NCBI RefSeq assembly: GCF_002960425.1
Contig: NZ_POIZ01000039.1
Coordinates: 18,380 to 82,379, forward strand
Reading direction: 5' to 3'
DNA length: 64,000 nt
Origin: Streptococcus suis
GTDB lineage: Bacteria > Bacillota > Bacilli > Lactobacillales > Streptococcaceae
In this document: piece after piece, positions 51,774 to 60,270 of the stretch
How positions within the stretch are numbered: position 1 is the stretch's first letter
How the letters are laid out: every line of letters begins with the position of its first letter
Translations under genes and position numbers: made by a program
The notes under the pieces: generated by a model
Seen by the model: the letters and a program-made list of their open reading frames with translations, nothing else
Database searches by the model: none
What the model was told of the DNA's origin: nothing

Positions 51774-52578
51774 TTGACCCTCCATTTACAAGTTGATCCC
51801 AGACCTTGATGATATCTCGATTGGCAGCGACATTATGGACACGAACCATTTTACAGCCTTTTTGAATGGCCCAGGCGGACAGGGCTGCTGTAGCTTGATC
51901 TCGATCAGTCGGTAAACTATTGCCTCCAAGCAAGTAATCCACCACGCGCTTACGGGAAATCCCGAATAAAACAGGATAACCAAGACCAGTAATCTGATCC
52001 AAACCTTGCAAGAGATCCAAATTATGCTGAACATTCTTAGAAAAGCCAAATCCTGGATCCAACCAAATCTTGTCTGCTGAAATACCAGCATCCAAAGCAG
52101 CTTGAGCACGCTCAGCTAGAAAGCTTTTGACCTCTCCAACAACATCCGCATAGCTTTCTTCTTTCTGGTTGTGCATGAGCATGATAGGTACCTGATATTC
52201 CGCAGCCAGCGCTAGCATTTCTCCATCATACAGACCAGCCCAAACATCATTTAAGATATCTGCTCCTGCTTCAAGGGCTGCACGTGCAGTTCCTGTCTTA
52301 TAGGTATCGACGCTGACAAGACAGTCATAGTTTTCTTTGATAGCGCGGATAATGGGCACTACGCGAGCAATTTCATCTTCTTCCGACACAAATGTTGCAC
52401 CTAGACGAGTAGACTCACCACCAACATCAATGACGGTAGCACCCTCAGCCAACAACTTTTCTACTTGTACCAAAGCAGACTCCACCTCATTATAGTGACC
52501 ACCATCTGAAAATGAATCTGGGGTCACATTGAGAATTCCCATAATAGTCACTTGATTTGCTAAATCTTGAATAGACAT
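51766..52578 (-). CDS. folP: Dihydropteroate synthase
   Basis: Joins p-aminobenzoate to the pterin, the sulfonamide target, 270 aa. NVTPDSFSDGG (17-27), DVGGESTRLGA (about 51-61) and the DPGFGFSKN phosphate-binding loop mark the TIM barrel. No insertion of the type linked to sulfonamide resistance is evident in the first loops, though this was judged by eye. It lies 8 nt after folE. Confidence 0.95.
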   Translation of the reverse strand: MSIQDLANQVTIMGILNVTPDSFSDGGHYNEVESALVQVEKLLAEGATVIDVGGESTRLGATFVSEEDEIARVVPIIRAIKENYDCLVSVDTYKTGTARAALEAGADILNDVWAGLYDGEMLALAAEYQVPIMLMHNQKEESYADVVGEVKSFLAERAQAALDAGISADKIWLDPGFGFSKNVQHNLDLLQGLDQITGLGYPVLFGISRKRVVDYLLGGNSLPTDRDQATAALSAWAIQKGCKMVRVHNVAANRDIIKVWDQLVNGGSNG

Positions 52579-52586
52579 AGAACCTC

Positions 52587-53150
52587 CTATTTATTGTGGA
52601 TCATAGACAAGAGTTCACGACGCAAAATAGCATCTTCCTTGTATTTGCCAAGGGCAACAGTCGTGACTGTCTTGCTACCTGGCTTACGAATGCCACGCAT
52701 ACTCATACACATGTGCTCTGCTTCTACCATGACAAAAACACCTGCTGGCTCAAGAGCATCTTGAAGGGCATGGGCAACCTGATGGGTTAAGCGTTCCTGC
52801 AACTGAGGACGGCGACTGGCAACCTCAACTGCTCGCGCTAGCTTGCTAAGCCCTGTCACCCGACCCTTGCTTGGAATATAGGCCACGTGGGCAATTCCGT
52901 AGAAGGGTACCAAATGGTGTTCACACATGGAGTGGAAGGGAATATCCTTGACCAAGACCACTTCCTCATGTCCCTCTGAAAAAACAGCAGTGAACTGGTC
53001 TTTGGGATCTTCATTTAAACCGTTAAACATCTCCAAGTACATCTTGGCTACACGTTTTGGCGTATCCAGCAAGCCCTCCCGATTAGGATCCTCGCCCAAT
53101 AATTCCAATAACTGATAGATGGTTTGTTCAATTTGTTCTTGTTTTGACAT
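52587..53150 (-). CDS. folE: GTP cyclohydrolase I
   Basis: First step of tetrahydrofolate synthesis, 187 aa. [14 protein letters not shown] (about 72-85) holds the zinc-binding Cys and His residues; the second zinc Cys is in [12 protein letters not shown] (about 143-154). Zinc-dependent type IA form. It heads the folE-folP-folB-folK operon, with TATAAT at 53179-53184 and a short hairpin (53194-53210) just upstream of the promoter hexamer. Confidence 0.95.
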   Translation of the reverse strand: MSKQEQIEQTIYQLLELLGEDPNREGLLDTPKRVAKMYLEMFNGLNEDPKDQFTAVFSEGHEEVVLVKDIPFHSMCEHHLVPFYGIAHVAYIPSKGRVTGLSKLARAVEVASRRPQLQERLTHQVAHALQDALEPAGVFVMVEAEHMCMSMRGIRKPGSKTVTTVALGKYKEDAILRRELLSMIHNK

Positions 53151-53317
53151 AATACACCTTAAATAGTTTGATGTTCTTATTATACCCTAAATTCCCTTTT
53201 CAGAAAAGGGCTTTCAGTATTCTCATACAAAAACTGTCCCCTGCCAGATAACAGTTTCATCATCCCAGTCAATAGGCTTTATGGTATAATGAAAGAAATC
53301 ACATTCAAGGAGCTATT

Positions 53318-53800
53318 ATGACTAAAAAACCTGTCCAACTGGCTACCATTTGCTACATTGATAATGGCAAGGAATTCCTCCTCCTCCATCGAAACAAGAA
53401 GGAAAATGATGTCCACCAAGGAAAATGGATTGGGGTCGGTGGCAAGCTGGAAGCTGGTGAAACGCCTCAAGCCTGTGCCATTCGCGAGGTCTTGGAAGAA
53501 ACGGGTCTGACCGTCACTAAACACGCCCTCAAAGGGGTTATCACCTTCCCAGACTTTACTCCAAACACAGACTGGTACACCTACGTCTTCAAGATAACTG
53601 GTTTTGAGGGAAGTATGATTGACTGCACAGAAGGTGACTTGGAATGGGTTCCTTACGACCAAGTCCTATCCAAACCGACTTGGGAAGGCGATCGGCATTT
53701 TCAGGAATGGCTCTTGGAAAACCGTCCCTTCTTCTCTGCCTGCTTCCGCTACGATGGAGATACTTTGCTGGATTACAGTGTTGATTTTTATGAAGAATAA
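53318..53800 (+). CDS. Nudix hydrolase (MutT-like)
   Basis: A 160-aa pyrophosphohydrolase with a complete Nudix box (G42-x5-E48-x7-R56E57-V-x-E60E61-x-G63-L64). The length and WIGVGGKLEAGE segment resemble 8-oxo-dGTP diphosphatases of streptococci, but Nudix substrate prediction is unreliable. Promoter TGGTATAAT lies about 30 nt upstream; AAGGAG precedes the ATG. It is divergent from folE. Confidence 0.88.
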   Translation: MTKKPVQLATICYIDNGKEFLLLHRNKKENDVHQGKWIGVGGKLEAGETPQACAIREVLEETGLTVTKHALKGVITFPDFTPNTDWYTYVFKITGFEGSMIDCTEGDLEWVPYDQVLSKPTWEGDRHFQEWLLENRPFFSACFRYDGDTLLDYSVDFYEE

Positions 53801-53806
53801 GCTAAG

Positions 53807-53853
53807 AACCTATATTCACAGTTCAGCACTTCCATATAAGCACTTCACTTGTT
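53807..53853. repeat. Second copy of the AACCTRTATTCA repeat family
   Basis: Begins AACCTATATTCACAG just after the Nudix stop; 28 of its first 34 bases match the complement of 26560-26593. The following CACTTCACTTGTT is the complement of part of the other arm region (26446-26460). It is thus a shortened or rearranged copy of the element in the rml operon. Confidence 0.6.
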
Positions 53854-53876
53854 CATCCCAATTCTAGTGAAAGAGA

Positions 53877-53902
53877 AAAAGCCTTGGAAATCCAGGGCTT
53901 TT
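53877..53902. terminator. Bidirectional terminator between Nudix and DUF4956
   Basis: AAAAGCCTTGGA and TCCAGGGCTTTT form a 12-bp stem with one G-U pair and T-rich ends on both sides, serving the two convergent genes. Confidence 0.82.
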
Positions 53903-53910
53903 CTTTGCTA

Positions 53911-54588
53911 TTACAAATATTTCTTCTTAGGCATTTGCTTATTCAATACGATATCCAAGGGACCTGCTGATAGAACTGTATCGACCAGTTGCTTATCTGT
54001 AATGGTCTTGTCGAGAAGGACTTGGTATTCTAAGACAAGGGCTTCTTTTTTCTTTTTGTATTTGAGGGACATTAAATCTGCCTGCTTGCATGAACTGCCA
54101 AATTGTTGTTCAAAAAATTGGTCATAGTTGAAGTCAATCGGTACAGTCACCAAGAGATGACGGCGGTTTTGATTGACCTGTGCAAAGCTACTATTTTCAA
54201 ACAGCAAGATACAAGCTGACAGGACAAGGGTCATAAAGATAGCGAGACCTAGGAAGCCCATACCCGTTGCCAGACCGATAGCCATCGCTAATAAGATGGC
54301 CAACATCTCTTTTGATGAACCTGCAGCAGAACGAAACTTGATCAAACTGAAGGTACCTGCCACCGCTACACCTGCCCCTAAATTCCCGTTTACCAAGGCA
54401 ATAATAACAGCAATCAGGGCGGGCATTAAACTGAGGGTGATGACAAATTCTTTGCTATAGTTGGCCTTGTATTTGTAAACAGCCGCATGAATAACCCCCA
54501 TGGCCAGACTGACACCGAAGACTAGAGACATCTGAAGGAGGGTAATATGATTGTTTGAAGTTGAAAAGATACTATTAAACAGTTGCAT
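53911..54588 (-). CDS. DUF4956 membrane protein
   Basis: A 225-aa protein with about four membrane helices in the first 130 residues and a cytoplasmic C-terminal domain. FSLIKFRSAAGSSKEM (about 80-95) is the family landmark. The gene overlaps the VTC-domain gene by 14 nt. In bacteria DUF4956 and VTC proteins occur as a pair, suggesting a membrane complex that makes or moves polyphosphate; this is an inference. Confidence 0.82.
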   Translation of the reverse strand: MQLFNSIFSTSNNHITLLQMSLVFGVSLAMGVIHAAVYKYKANYSKEFVITLSLMPALIAVIIALVNGNLGAGVAVAGTFSLIKFRSAAGSSKEMLAILLAMAIGLATGMGFLGLAIFMTLVLSACILLFENSSFAQVNQNRRHLLVTVPIDFNYDQFFEQQFGSSCKQADLMSLKYKKKKEALVLEYQVLLDKTITDKQLVDTVLSAGPLDIVLNKQMPKKKYL

Positions 54589-55318
54589 ATAGGGCTACTT
54601 CCTCTCCGCTCATTTGATGAGCCAGCTTGTAGGCATTTCCATATTTTGAAAATGATTGTTTTTCCAGTTGGTATTTTTCTAACAAGTCGAGCAACCAGTC
54701 TGGAAGTTGTTCTGGTACCTTGATTTCCATAATGACCTTGTTGGGATCTAGGAGAGCCTCTCCAAATTTCCCATCTGTTGCAGAAACATGGTAATCACGA
54801 TAAAGCAAGTTCTTATCGATGGTCAAGCGGATTTTCTTATCCTCAATCCCTTTATAAGAAACACGGTCATAATAGATATACATCTTTGGTTTGATGGTTC
54901 CGTATCGTTCACGTAAGATGTCCAATTCTGAAGTAACTATTTCATCTGTTATGGTCTTATCTACCACACCTTTTTCGATATAGTTGGTCACCGATAGAGG
55001 ATTGGAAGTCAGACGGTACTTGTAGCCAATTTTATTCTCTTTCTTTTTGATTTCTAAAAAGGCCTGACTGCTTGCAGATGGCTGGGCATCATAGATACGC
55101 ATACGGATTTTCTCACGCCCATTTTTCTTGGCAATGGAATCTTGAATCATGTCGAAGTCTTCATTATCAAAATAGATATTTGTGATAGTCGAAGTCGCAA
55201 ACTCATCTGAAACCATGTGTTTCTTTAAATCCTTTTCAAGCAGTGCAAATGTTTCTTTATCAATGATGTATTTGGTTTCCTTGCGTTTAAATTGTTTTTG
55301 TACGATTCTAGTTTTCAT
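54575..55318 (-). CDS. VTC-domain protein (polyphosphate polymerase-like)
   Basis: A 247-aa soluble protein of the VTC/triphosphate tunnel superfamily. FKRKETKYIID (10-20), TNIYFDNEDFDM (about 46-57), KIRMRIY, AFLEIKKKENKIGYKYR (about 86-102), and VIMEIKVPE near the end supply the basic and acidic residues that line the tunnel. The yeast VTC4 domain makes polyphosphate from ATP. Start at the ATG at 55318; no classical ribosome-binding site beyond GAGGG. It is the first gene of a two-gene operon. Confidence 0.85.
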   Translation of the reverse strand: MKTRIVQKQFKRKETKYIIDKETFALLEKDLKKHMVSDEFATSTITNIYFDNEDFDMIQDSIAKKNGREKIRMRIYDAQPSASSQAFLEIKKKENKIGYKYRLTSNPLSVTNYIEKGVVDKTITDEIVTSELDILRERYGTIKPKMYIYYDRVSYKGIEDKKIRLTIDKNLLYRDYHVSATDGKFGEALLDPNKVIMEIKVPEQLPDWLLDLLEKYQLEKQSFSKYGNAYKLAHQMSGEEVALYATV

Positions 55319-55413
55319 GTTTTTTCCCTCTTTATCTAAAACTACTCGGCTCTGACCTGCCTCGTTTACAGTCTTAGTTTAACCCCTAACCTTTAAACGA
55401 AACTGAAAGTAAT

Positions 55414-55430
55414 GTTAAACAAAACTTAAA
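55414..55430 (-). promoter_or_regulatory. CiaR-like direct repeat upstream of the VTC operon
   Basis: On the minus strand TTTAAG-TTTTG-TTTAAC resembles the CiaR box TTTAAG-N5-TTTAAG with one mismatch. It is 96 nt upstream of the VTC start and no convincing -10 is seen at the expected place. Confidence 0.35.
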
Positions 55431-55506
55431 CTGCAATAAAGTTGAAATTCTTTTGTCACATTCCAAACTGTGCTACAATAGTTTTATCAATAGCAAGGAG
55501 AACCCC

Positions 55507-55809
55507 ATGTACGAATTTGTCCTAGAATACGGCTCTTTCCCCGTAAAACTCATTGACGGCTTTGTCAACAATCGCTCAGAAATCCCTGATTTTCTCAAAG
55601 AGGATGAAGAAATGATTGCCCGCTTGAACCAGATGAACGAACTCTTCCACCAACTCTTTTTAACCATCGAGTGCAAGTTTGACTACATCGGCAAGCAATT
55701 TCCAGATAAGATTGAACAACTAAGAACCCTCTATTATCCCCTAGCAGCTGACTTGCAGGCCAAATACGGTGAAACAGTTAATATCAAAATTGAACCCTTT
55801 ATTTTGTAA
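55507..55809 (+). CDS. Unrecognised small soluble protein, 100 aa
   Basis: Starts MYEFVLEYGSFPVKLIDGFV and is acidic, with no membrane segment. AAGGAG precedes the ATG at 55507, and TGCTACAAT (extended -10) lies about 28 nt upstream. A clear terminator follows, which supports a real gene. The frame is open to 55453 but without a site. No family was recognised. Confidence 0.75.
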   Translation: MYEFVLEYGSFPVKLIDGFVNNRSEIPDFLKEDEEMIARLNQMNELFHQLFLTIECKFDYIGKQFPDKIEQLRTLYYPLAADLQAKYGETVNIKIEPFIL

Positions 55810-55812
55810 AGC

Positions 55813-55842
55813 AAAAGAGATGGCGCCTAACCATCTCTTTTT
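55813..55842 (+). terminator. Terminator after the 100-aa gene
   Basis: AAAAGAGATGG and CCATCTCTTTTT form an 11-bp stem followed by T residues. Confidence 0.85.
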
Positions 55843-55846
55843 ACTT

Positions 55847-55950
55847 ATACTCTTCGAAAATCAAACTCAAACGTTGTTGACTTGATTTGATGAACTTCAG
55901 TTCTATCTGCATCTGCGTCGCCTAGTTTGATTTTGATTTTCATTGAGTAT
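55847..55950. mobile_element. RUP-like miniature element
   Basis: About 104 bp bounded by imperfect inverted repeats of 19 bp (55847-55865 and 55932-55950) sharing ATACTC and GAAAATCAAA. Size and ends resemble the RUP repeats of pneumococcus, which are non-autonomous and mobilised by IS630-type transposases. Its right end touches the stop codon of the APC permease gene. Confidence 0.6.
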
Positions 55951-57344
55951 TATTTGGAATGAACTTCCGAATGTTTATAGCCATAGAATAGATAAATCAA
56001 ACTTCCTACGATGAGCGCCACTCCAAAGGCAATCCAGGTATCTAGGCTGTACTGGAACATAAAGGACAGACAGATAATGATAGAAAGGATTGGCAAAGCT
56101 GGGACAAATGGCGTTTTAAATTGACCTTCTTTTGGCAGACCCTCAACCTGACGCAAACGGATAAGTCCAAGGGCAAGCATGATTAGATAAGCGAGGGTAC
56201 AAATATTGAGGAAGCTAGCAATGCTCGCCAAGGGGAACATACCTGCACAGATTGCCGCAAAGATCCCCACCAAGATGGTGGCATTTTTTGGAACCTTGCT
56301 GGTCGCCGTTAATTGGCTGAGAGATTTGGGCAAAAGCCCATCACGACTGATGGAGTAGACCATACGAGAAAGGGCATAAGTCATGGAAATACATACCGTA
56401 ATCAAGGTTAAGATAGCCACGACAGATACATAGCTAGCCGCCCAGCCCAAGCCTACTTCACGTAGAGCGAAGGCAACCGCATCGGCTACATTGAGCTTGC
56501 TATAGTGAACCATACCTGTCAAGACCAAGGTCACAACTATGTAGAGAACGGTTACGATAGAAAGGGACAAAACGATGCCTTTGGGTACATTTTTCTCAGG
56601 GCTTTTCACTTCGTCAATCGCCAAGGAAATAGATTCAAAACCAAGGAAAGCAAAGAACATCAGAGAAGCCCCTGCCATAATCCCTGCCTGGCCACCATAG
56701 ACCGCACCAAAACCAAATGGAGCAAAGTTGGACCAGTTCTCTGGTTTGATGAAGAAAATACCAGCTACAATAAACAAAGCCAGGGCTGAGAATTTCAATA
56801 CAACCAACGCCGAGTTAAAGCGAAGAGCAGCCTTTGAATTCAACAGAACAACACCCACTACAAAAACCAAGACCAAAACTGGCAAAAGGTCAATATAGGT
56901 CCCCTCAGCTGGATTGAAAGTGCCATTCAATGCGGTTGGTAAAGCAAGCCCAAAATTAGCTAGCAAACCTTTCAAATACGAACCCCAACCAGAAGCCACG
57001 CTAGATACTGCTGTCAAGAATTCCATAATGGTCAGCCAGCCCGCAAGCCAGGCAGGAAATTCACCAAACACAGAATAGAGATAGCCATACGCTCCGCCAT
57101 TGGTCGGAATACGAGAAGCAAATTCCGCATAGAATAAGGCCGTTAACCCAACTGAAATCGCTGCGATAACAATGGAAATAACCAGGGCTGGACCAGCATA
57201 TTGCGCAGCCGCTAAACCAGTGACTGTAAAAATTCCTGTTCCAACCATGGAACCAATTCCTAATAAAATCAAATCTACCAAGCCCAAGTGACGCCGCATG
57301 TGACTGCTCCGTTCACCGACTTGTTTCTTCCTGAATAAATTCAC
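55950..57344 (-). CDS. APC-family amino acid permease (GTG start)
   Basis: A 464-aa membrane protein with about twelve helices. GIGSMVGTGIFTVTGLAAA (about 31-49) is the helix 1 substrate-binding region and FFAFLGFESISLAIDEVKSP (about 234-253) the helix 6 segment of cationic amino acid transporters (YfnA/CAT type). The start is GTG at 57344, 7 nt after AAGGAG; no ATG follows within a useful range. The substrate is unknown. Confidence 0.88.
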   Translation of the reverse strand: MNLFRKKQVGERSSHMRRHLGLVDLILLGIGSMVGTGIFTVTGLAAAQYAGPALVISIVIAAISVGLTALFYAEFASRIPTNGGAYGYLYSVFGEFPAWLAGWLTIMEFLTAVSSVASGWGSYLKGLLANFGLALPTALNGTFNPAEGTYIDLLPVLVLVFVVGVVLLNSKAALRFNSALVVLKFSALALFIVAGIFFIKPENWSNFAPFGFGAVYGGQAGIMAGASLMFFAFLGFESISLAIDEVKSPEKNVPKGIVLSLSIVTVLYIVVTLVLTGMVHYSKLNVADAVAFALREVGLGWAASYVSVVAILTLITVCISMTYALSRMVYSISRDGLLPKSLSQLTATSKVPKNATILVGIFAAICAGMFPLASIASFLNICTLAYLIMLALGLIRLRQVEGLPKEGQFKTPFVPALPILSIIICLSFMFQYSLDTWIAFGVALIVGSLIYLFYGYKHSEVHSK

Positions 57345-57453
57345 AAGATACTCCTTTTTTATATGATGGCCTATTGGTATATAGTCGTTTAGTTTCCTTA
57401 TAGGCACCGCCACATTATACCATAAAATCAAGCATTAAGCACCAATCATGGCA

Positions 57454-57491
57454 AAGAAAAGAACAGGGTGCCTTAGGGCTGTCCTGCTCTT
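57454..57491 (-). terminator. Terminator after the 552-aa membrane protein gene
   Basis: AAGAGCAGG (57483-57491) pairs with CCTGTTCTT (57459-57467), one G-U pair, followed by a T-rich stretch on the minus strand. Confidence 0.7.
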
Positions 57492-57496
57492 CTTTC

Positions 57497-59155
57497 TTAT
57501 TCTTGGCTAAGGGTGACATTTTTTAGGTAATTGTTCTTATCCAACTGACCTGTAAAGCTATCTCCGACCTTGATAAATGGCAACTTGTCTGTACTGTCTT
57601 CTGTTGCCTTAACCTTGTAAATCTGACCTGCTGACTGGATATAGTAAACGGTTGAACCAGCAATCATCTGGCTGGCCAAGGCTTCTACCTTACCAGAAAT
57701 GACTTCGGCTTCTTCGTTAGCCTCACCAGTTCCGGTCGCAGTCAATCCTGCTAGACTTGTGGCATCTCTTCCAGTTACCTGAGAAATCAGGTTGGCAACG
57801 TCATTGTTGACGGTCACTTGTTGGTAATCTTCCGCATCGACCAATGCATAGGATTTGACCAGACCAGCATCATCTTTGAGAGAAACTAAATAGTAGGCTG
57901 TGTCTGCCAATTTGACCAGACTTGGAGCAGTTGCTTGATAACCTTTTTCCTGTACTTCTCCTTCTGCTGATTCTTGAGCTGCCGTTTCTGTCGCAGAAGC
58001 CAGCTTGTAGTTGGTAATTTCACGGGTCCGCATATTGACCAGAATAAAACCAAGGTTGGATGAATCTGCCGTTGCGGAGGTAATACCTGTATAGAGGTAA
58101 ATATCAGAACCGATAGAAATGTAGTTGTAGCTATCCGTTGTGTGTTTGACACCTGTTTGGCTGAAAATGGTATTCCAGAAACCATTTTGATAAGTATAGT
58201 GGTCATCGACACGGCTGATCACATTGCTAGCAGAGTAGACACGGTCCACCCATTCAGGAATATCTGCTAGACTATACTCCTTACTCTCGCCTGTCACAGC
58301 ATCCAAAACAATAGCACCAGTTGGATCGTTGGAAGACAGACCAAATTTTGGCTGGTAGGTCGTTGCGATGTAGTACGGATTGCCTTGGTCATCTACTTCA
58401 AAGGACGGTTTCCCGAATATCGTGGTTGGGTATTGAAGACGGAGATGGCGCATGGTGTCATTGAACAAATACTCGGAATCAGAGTAGTGCATGGACTTGC
58501 TCAGCTTGGCAAGCTCAGCTTTCCCTGTCGTTTGATTGACCTTTACATAATAGCCAATCCCGTCTTGGTGGTTGCTCAGCCATTTCCAAAAAGACTTATA
58601 CTCCAAAGGAGATACGCGGAAAGGCTGCTGACCAATGGTAATCTGACGGTAATCATCGGAAATGCCGAACTGGGAAACCTTGTCAATAGTGCCCAAATAG
58701 GTGTCGCCAATCTTTTCTGCCGAAGCCCGGTCCAAAAGAGCCAGCTTGGAAATATCGGTTTCAGGGAAGTCTGACTTGAAATCCGCATCCGTCACCGAAA
58801 TAACCGCCGCATAATCCTTGGCACGAAAGATAGGCGAGTTGAAAATACCAAGTCCAATAAGACCAAGCACTACCACGAGCCAGAGGCGACCTGTCCAAGA
58901 TAGGAAGGCAGGCAATTTCGGATTGATATTGTAGGTCGTGACCTGACGCTGTCTGCCCGTCACTTTGGTAGCCTGTTGAACAAGCCCAGCAGGATTGCTA
59001 AAGAGTAAAATCAACCAGGCTAAAGCTGTCGATTGTAAGACGAATATCCAGAAACCAAGGCTAAAGACGTTGATAGCCGGCAACTGATACCAGTAGTAAA
59101 CCATCATTTCGAGAATGAGGGCTAGCCAAGCAAAGCCAATCAATTTTCTTTTCAT
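57497..59155 (-). CDS. Unrecognised membrane protein with large extracytoplasmic domain
   Basis: A 552-aa protein from the ATG at 59155 (GGAGG upstream). Three membrane segments lie at about 5-22, 33-55 and 85-104. The remaining 450 residues are predicted outside, without cysteines or sortase signal. Tracts such as GNPYYIATTYQPKFG, AIVLDAVTGES and IYLYTGIT suggest beta-propeller or PepSY-like repeats, but no family is assigned. It is transcribed alone. A role in the envelope is likely from topology only. Confidence 0.78.
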   Translation of the reverse strand: MKRKLIGFAWLALILEMMVYYWYQLPAINVFSLGFWIFVLQSTALAWLILLFSNPAGLVQQATKVTGRQRQVTTYNINPKLPAFLSWTGRLWLVVVLGLIGLGIFNSPIFRAKDYAAVISVTDADFKSDFPETDISKLALLDRASAEKIGDTYLGTIDKVSQFGISDDYRQITIGQQPFRVSPLEYKSFWKWLSNHQDGIGYYVKVNQTTGKAELAKLSKSMHYSDSEYLFNDTMRHLRLQYPTTIFGKPSFEVDDQGNPYYIATTYQPKFGLSSNDPTGAIVLDAVTGESKEYSLADIPEWVDRVYSASNVISRVDDHYTYQNGFWNTIFSQTGVKHTTDSYNYISIGSDIYLYTGITSATADSSNLGFILVNMRTREITNYKLASATETAAQESAEGEVQEKGYQATAPSLVKLADTAYYLVSLKDDAGLVKSYALVDAEDYQQVTVNNDVANLISQVTGRDATSLAGLTATGTGEANEEAEVISGKVEALASQMIAGSTVYYIQSAGQIYKVKATEDSTDKLPFIKVGDSFTGQLDKNNYLKNVTLSQE

Positions 59156-59311
59156 AACAACCTCCGTAAACAAAGATTTATTTGCTACTATTGTACCATA
59201 CTTTTAATACTGTAACACAAAAATGACAAAAATTTTTCAAGTTCCCTCATTCGCTAGGGGGGAGGTTTTTTGGTATAATAAAACACGATAAAACTAGAAA
59301 AAGGAACCCAT

Positions 59312-60139
59312 ATGAAACTCATTTCTTGGAACATTGATTCCCTCAACGCTGCTCTGACAGCAGAATCCCCACGCGCCCTCCTATCCCGCGCCGTGATTGA
59401 CACGCTCGTTGCGGAAGATGCCGACATTATCGCCATTCAGGAAACCAAACTCTCTGACAAGGGCCCAACCAAGAAACACTTGGAAATTTTAGAAAACTAC
59501 TTCCCAGGCTATGCCAATACCTGGCGTTCATCTGTCGAGCCTGCACGCAAGGGCTATGCAGGGACCCTCTTCCTTTATAAAAATCACCTGACACCAACCA
59601 TCACCTTCCCAGAAATTGGTGCTCCGACTACTATGGATTCTGAGGGACGCATCATCACACTGGAGTTTGACGACTTCTATGTTACCCAGGTTTATACGCC
59701 AAATGCTGGAGATGGCTTGAAGCGATTGGCCGACCGCCAAATCTGGGACATTCAGTATGCCCAATACCTATCACAGCTTGACAGCCAAAAGCCTGTCTTA
59801 GCCACAGGTGATTACAACGTTGCCCACAAAGAAATCGACCTTGCCAACCCAGCCAGCAACCGCCAGTCACCAGGGTTTACAGACGAAGAACGGGAAGGCT
59901 TTACAAACTTGCTAGCCAAGGGCTTCACAGATACCTTCCGCCACTTGCATGGGGATGTCCTCAATGCTTATACCTGGTGGGCACAACGCAGCCGCACCAG
60001 CAAAATCAACAACACGGGCTGGAGAATTGATTACTGGTTGGTGAGCGACCGTATCGCTGACAAGGTGACCAAATCAGCTATGATTGACTCTGGTGCTCGC
60101 CAAGACCATACACCGATTGTTATGGAAATTGACATGTAA
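59312..60139 (+). CDS. exoA: Exodeoxyribonuclease III / AP endonuclease
   Basis: Base-excision repair nuclease of 275 aa in the exonuclease-endonuclease-phosphatase fold. KLISWNIDSLNA (2-13), IQETKL (about 50-55, catalytic Glu), the GDYNVAH loop and the C-terminal RIDYWLVSD and DHTPIV (catalytic Asp-His) are in place. AAAGGAA before the ATG. TGGTATAAT lies upstream. Confidence 0.96.
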   Translation: MKLISWNIDSLNAALTAESPRALLSRAVIDTLVAEDADIIAIQETKLSDKGPTKKHLEILENYFPGYANTWRSSVEPARKGYAGTLFLYKNHLTPTITFPEIGAPTTMDSEGRIITLEFDDFYVTQVYTPNAGDGLKRLADRQIWDIQYAQYLSQLDSQKPVLATGDYNVAHKEIDLANPASNRQSPGFTDEEREGFTNLLAKGFTDTFRHLHGDVLNAYTWWAQRSRTSKINNTGWRIDYWLVSDRIADKVTKSAMIDSGARQDHTPIVMEIDM

Positions 60140-60151
60140 TCTTATGTATAC

Positions 60152-60175
60152 AAAAGAGCTACGGCTCTTTTTTTA
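60152..60175 (+). terminator. Terminator after exoA
   Basis: AAAAGAGC and GCTCTTTT close on a TACG tetraloop (60160-60163), followed by a T run. Confidence 0.88.
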
Positions 60176-60218
60176 ATTCACAAAAATCTTAGTTGTAGGC
60201 AGTCAAACTTGCTAAATA

Positions 60219-60259
60219 TTGAAAAGGTTGATATGATAAATATATAATAAACCAGTTAA
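60219..60259 (+). promoter_or_regulatory. Promoter and AdcR-type box of the CDF-like gene
   Basis: TTGAAA (60219-60224) and TATAAT (60243-60248) are 18 bp apart. TAAACCAGTTAA (60248-60259) matches 11 of 12 positions of the AdcR consensus and starts on the last base of the -10, a repressing position. GGAGG follows at once. Confidence 0.7.
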
Positions 60260-60270
60260 GGAGGACTTCC

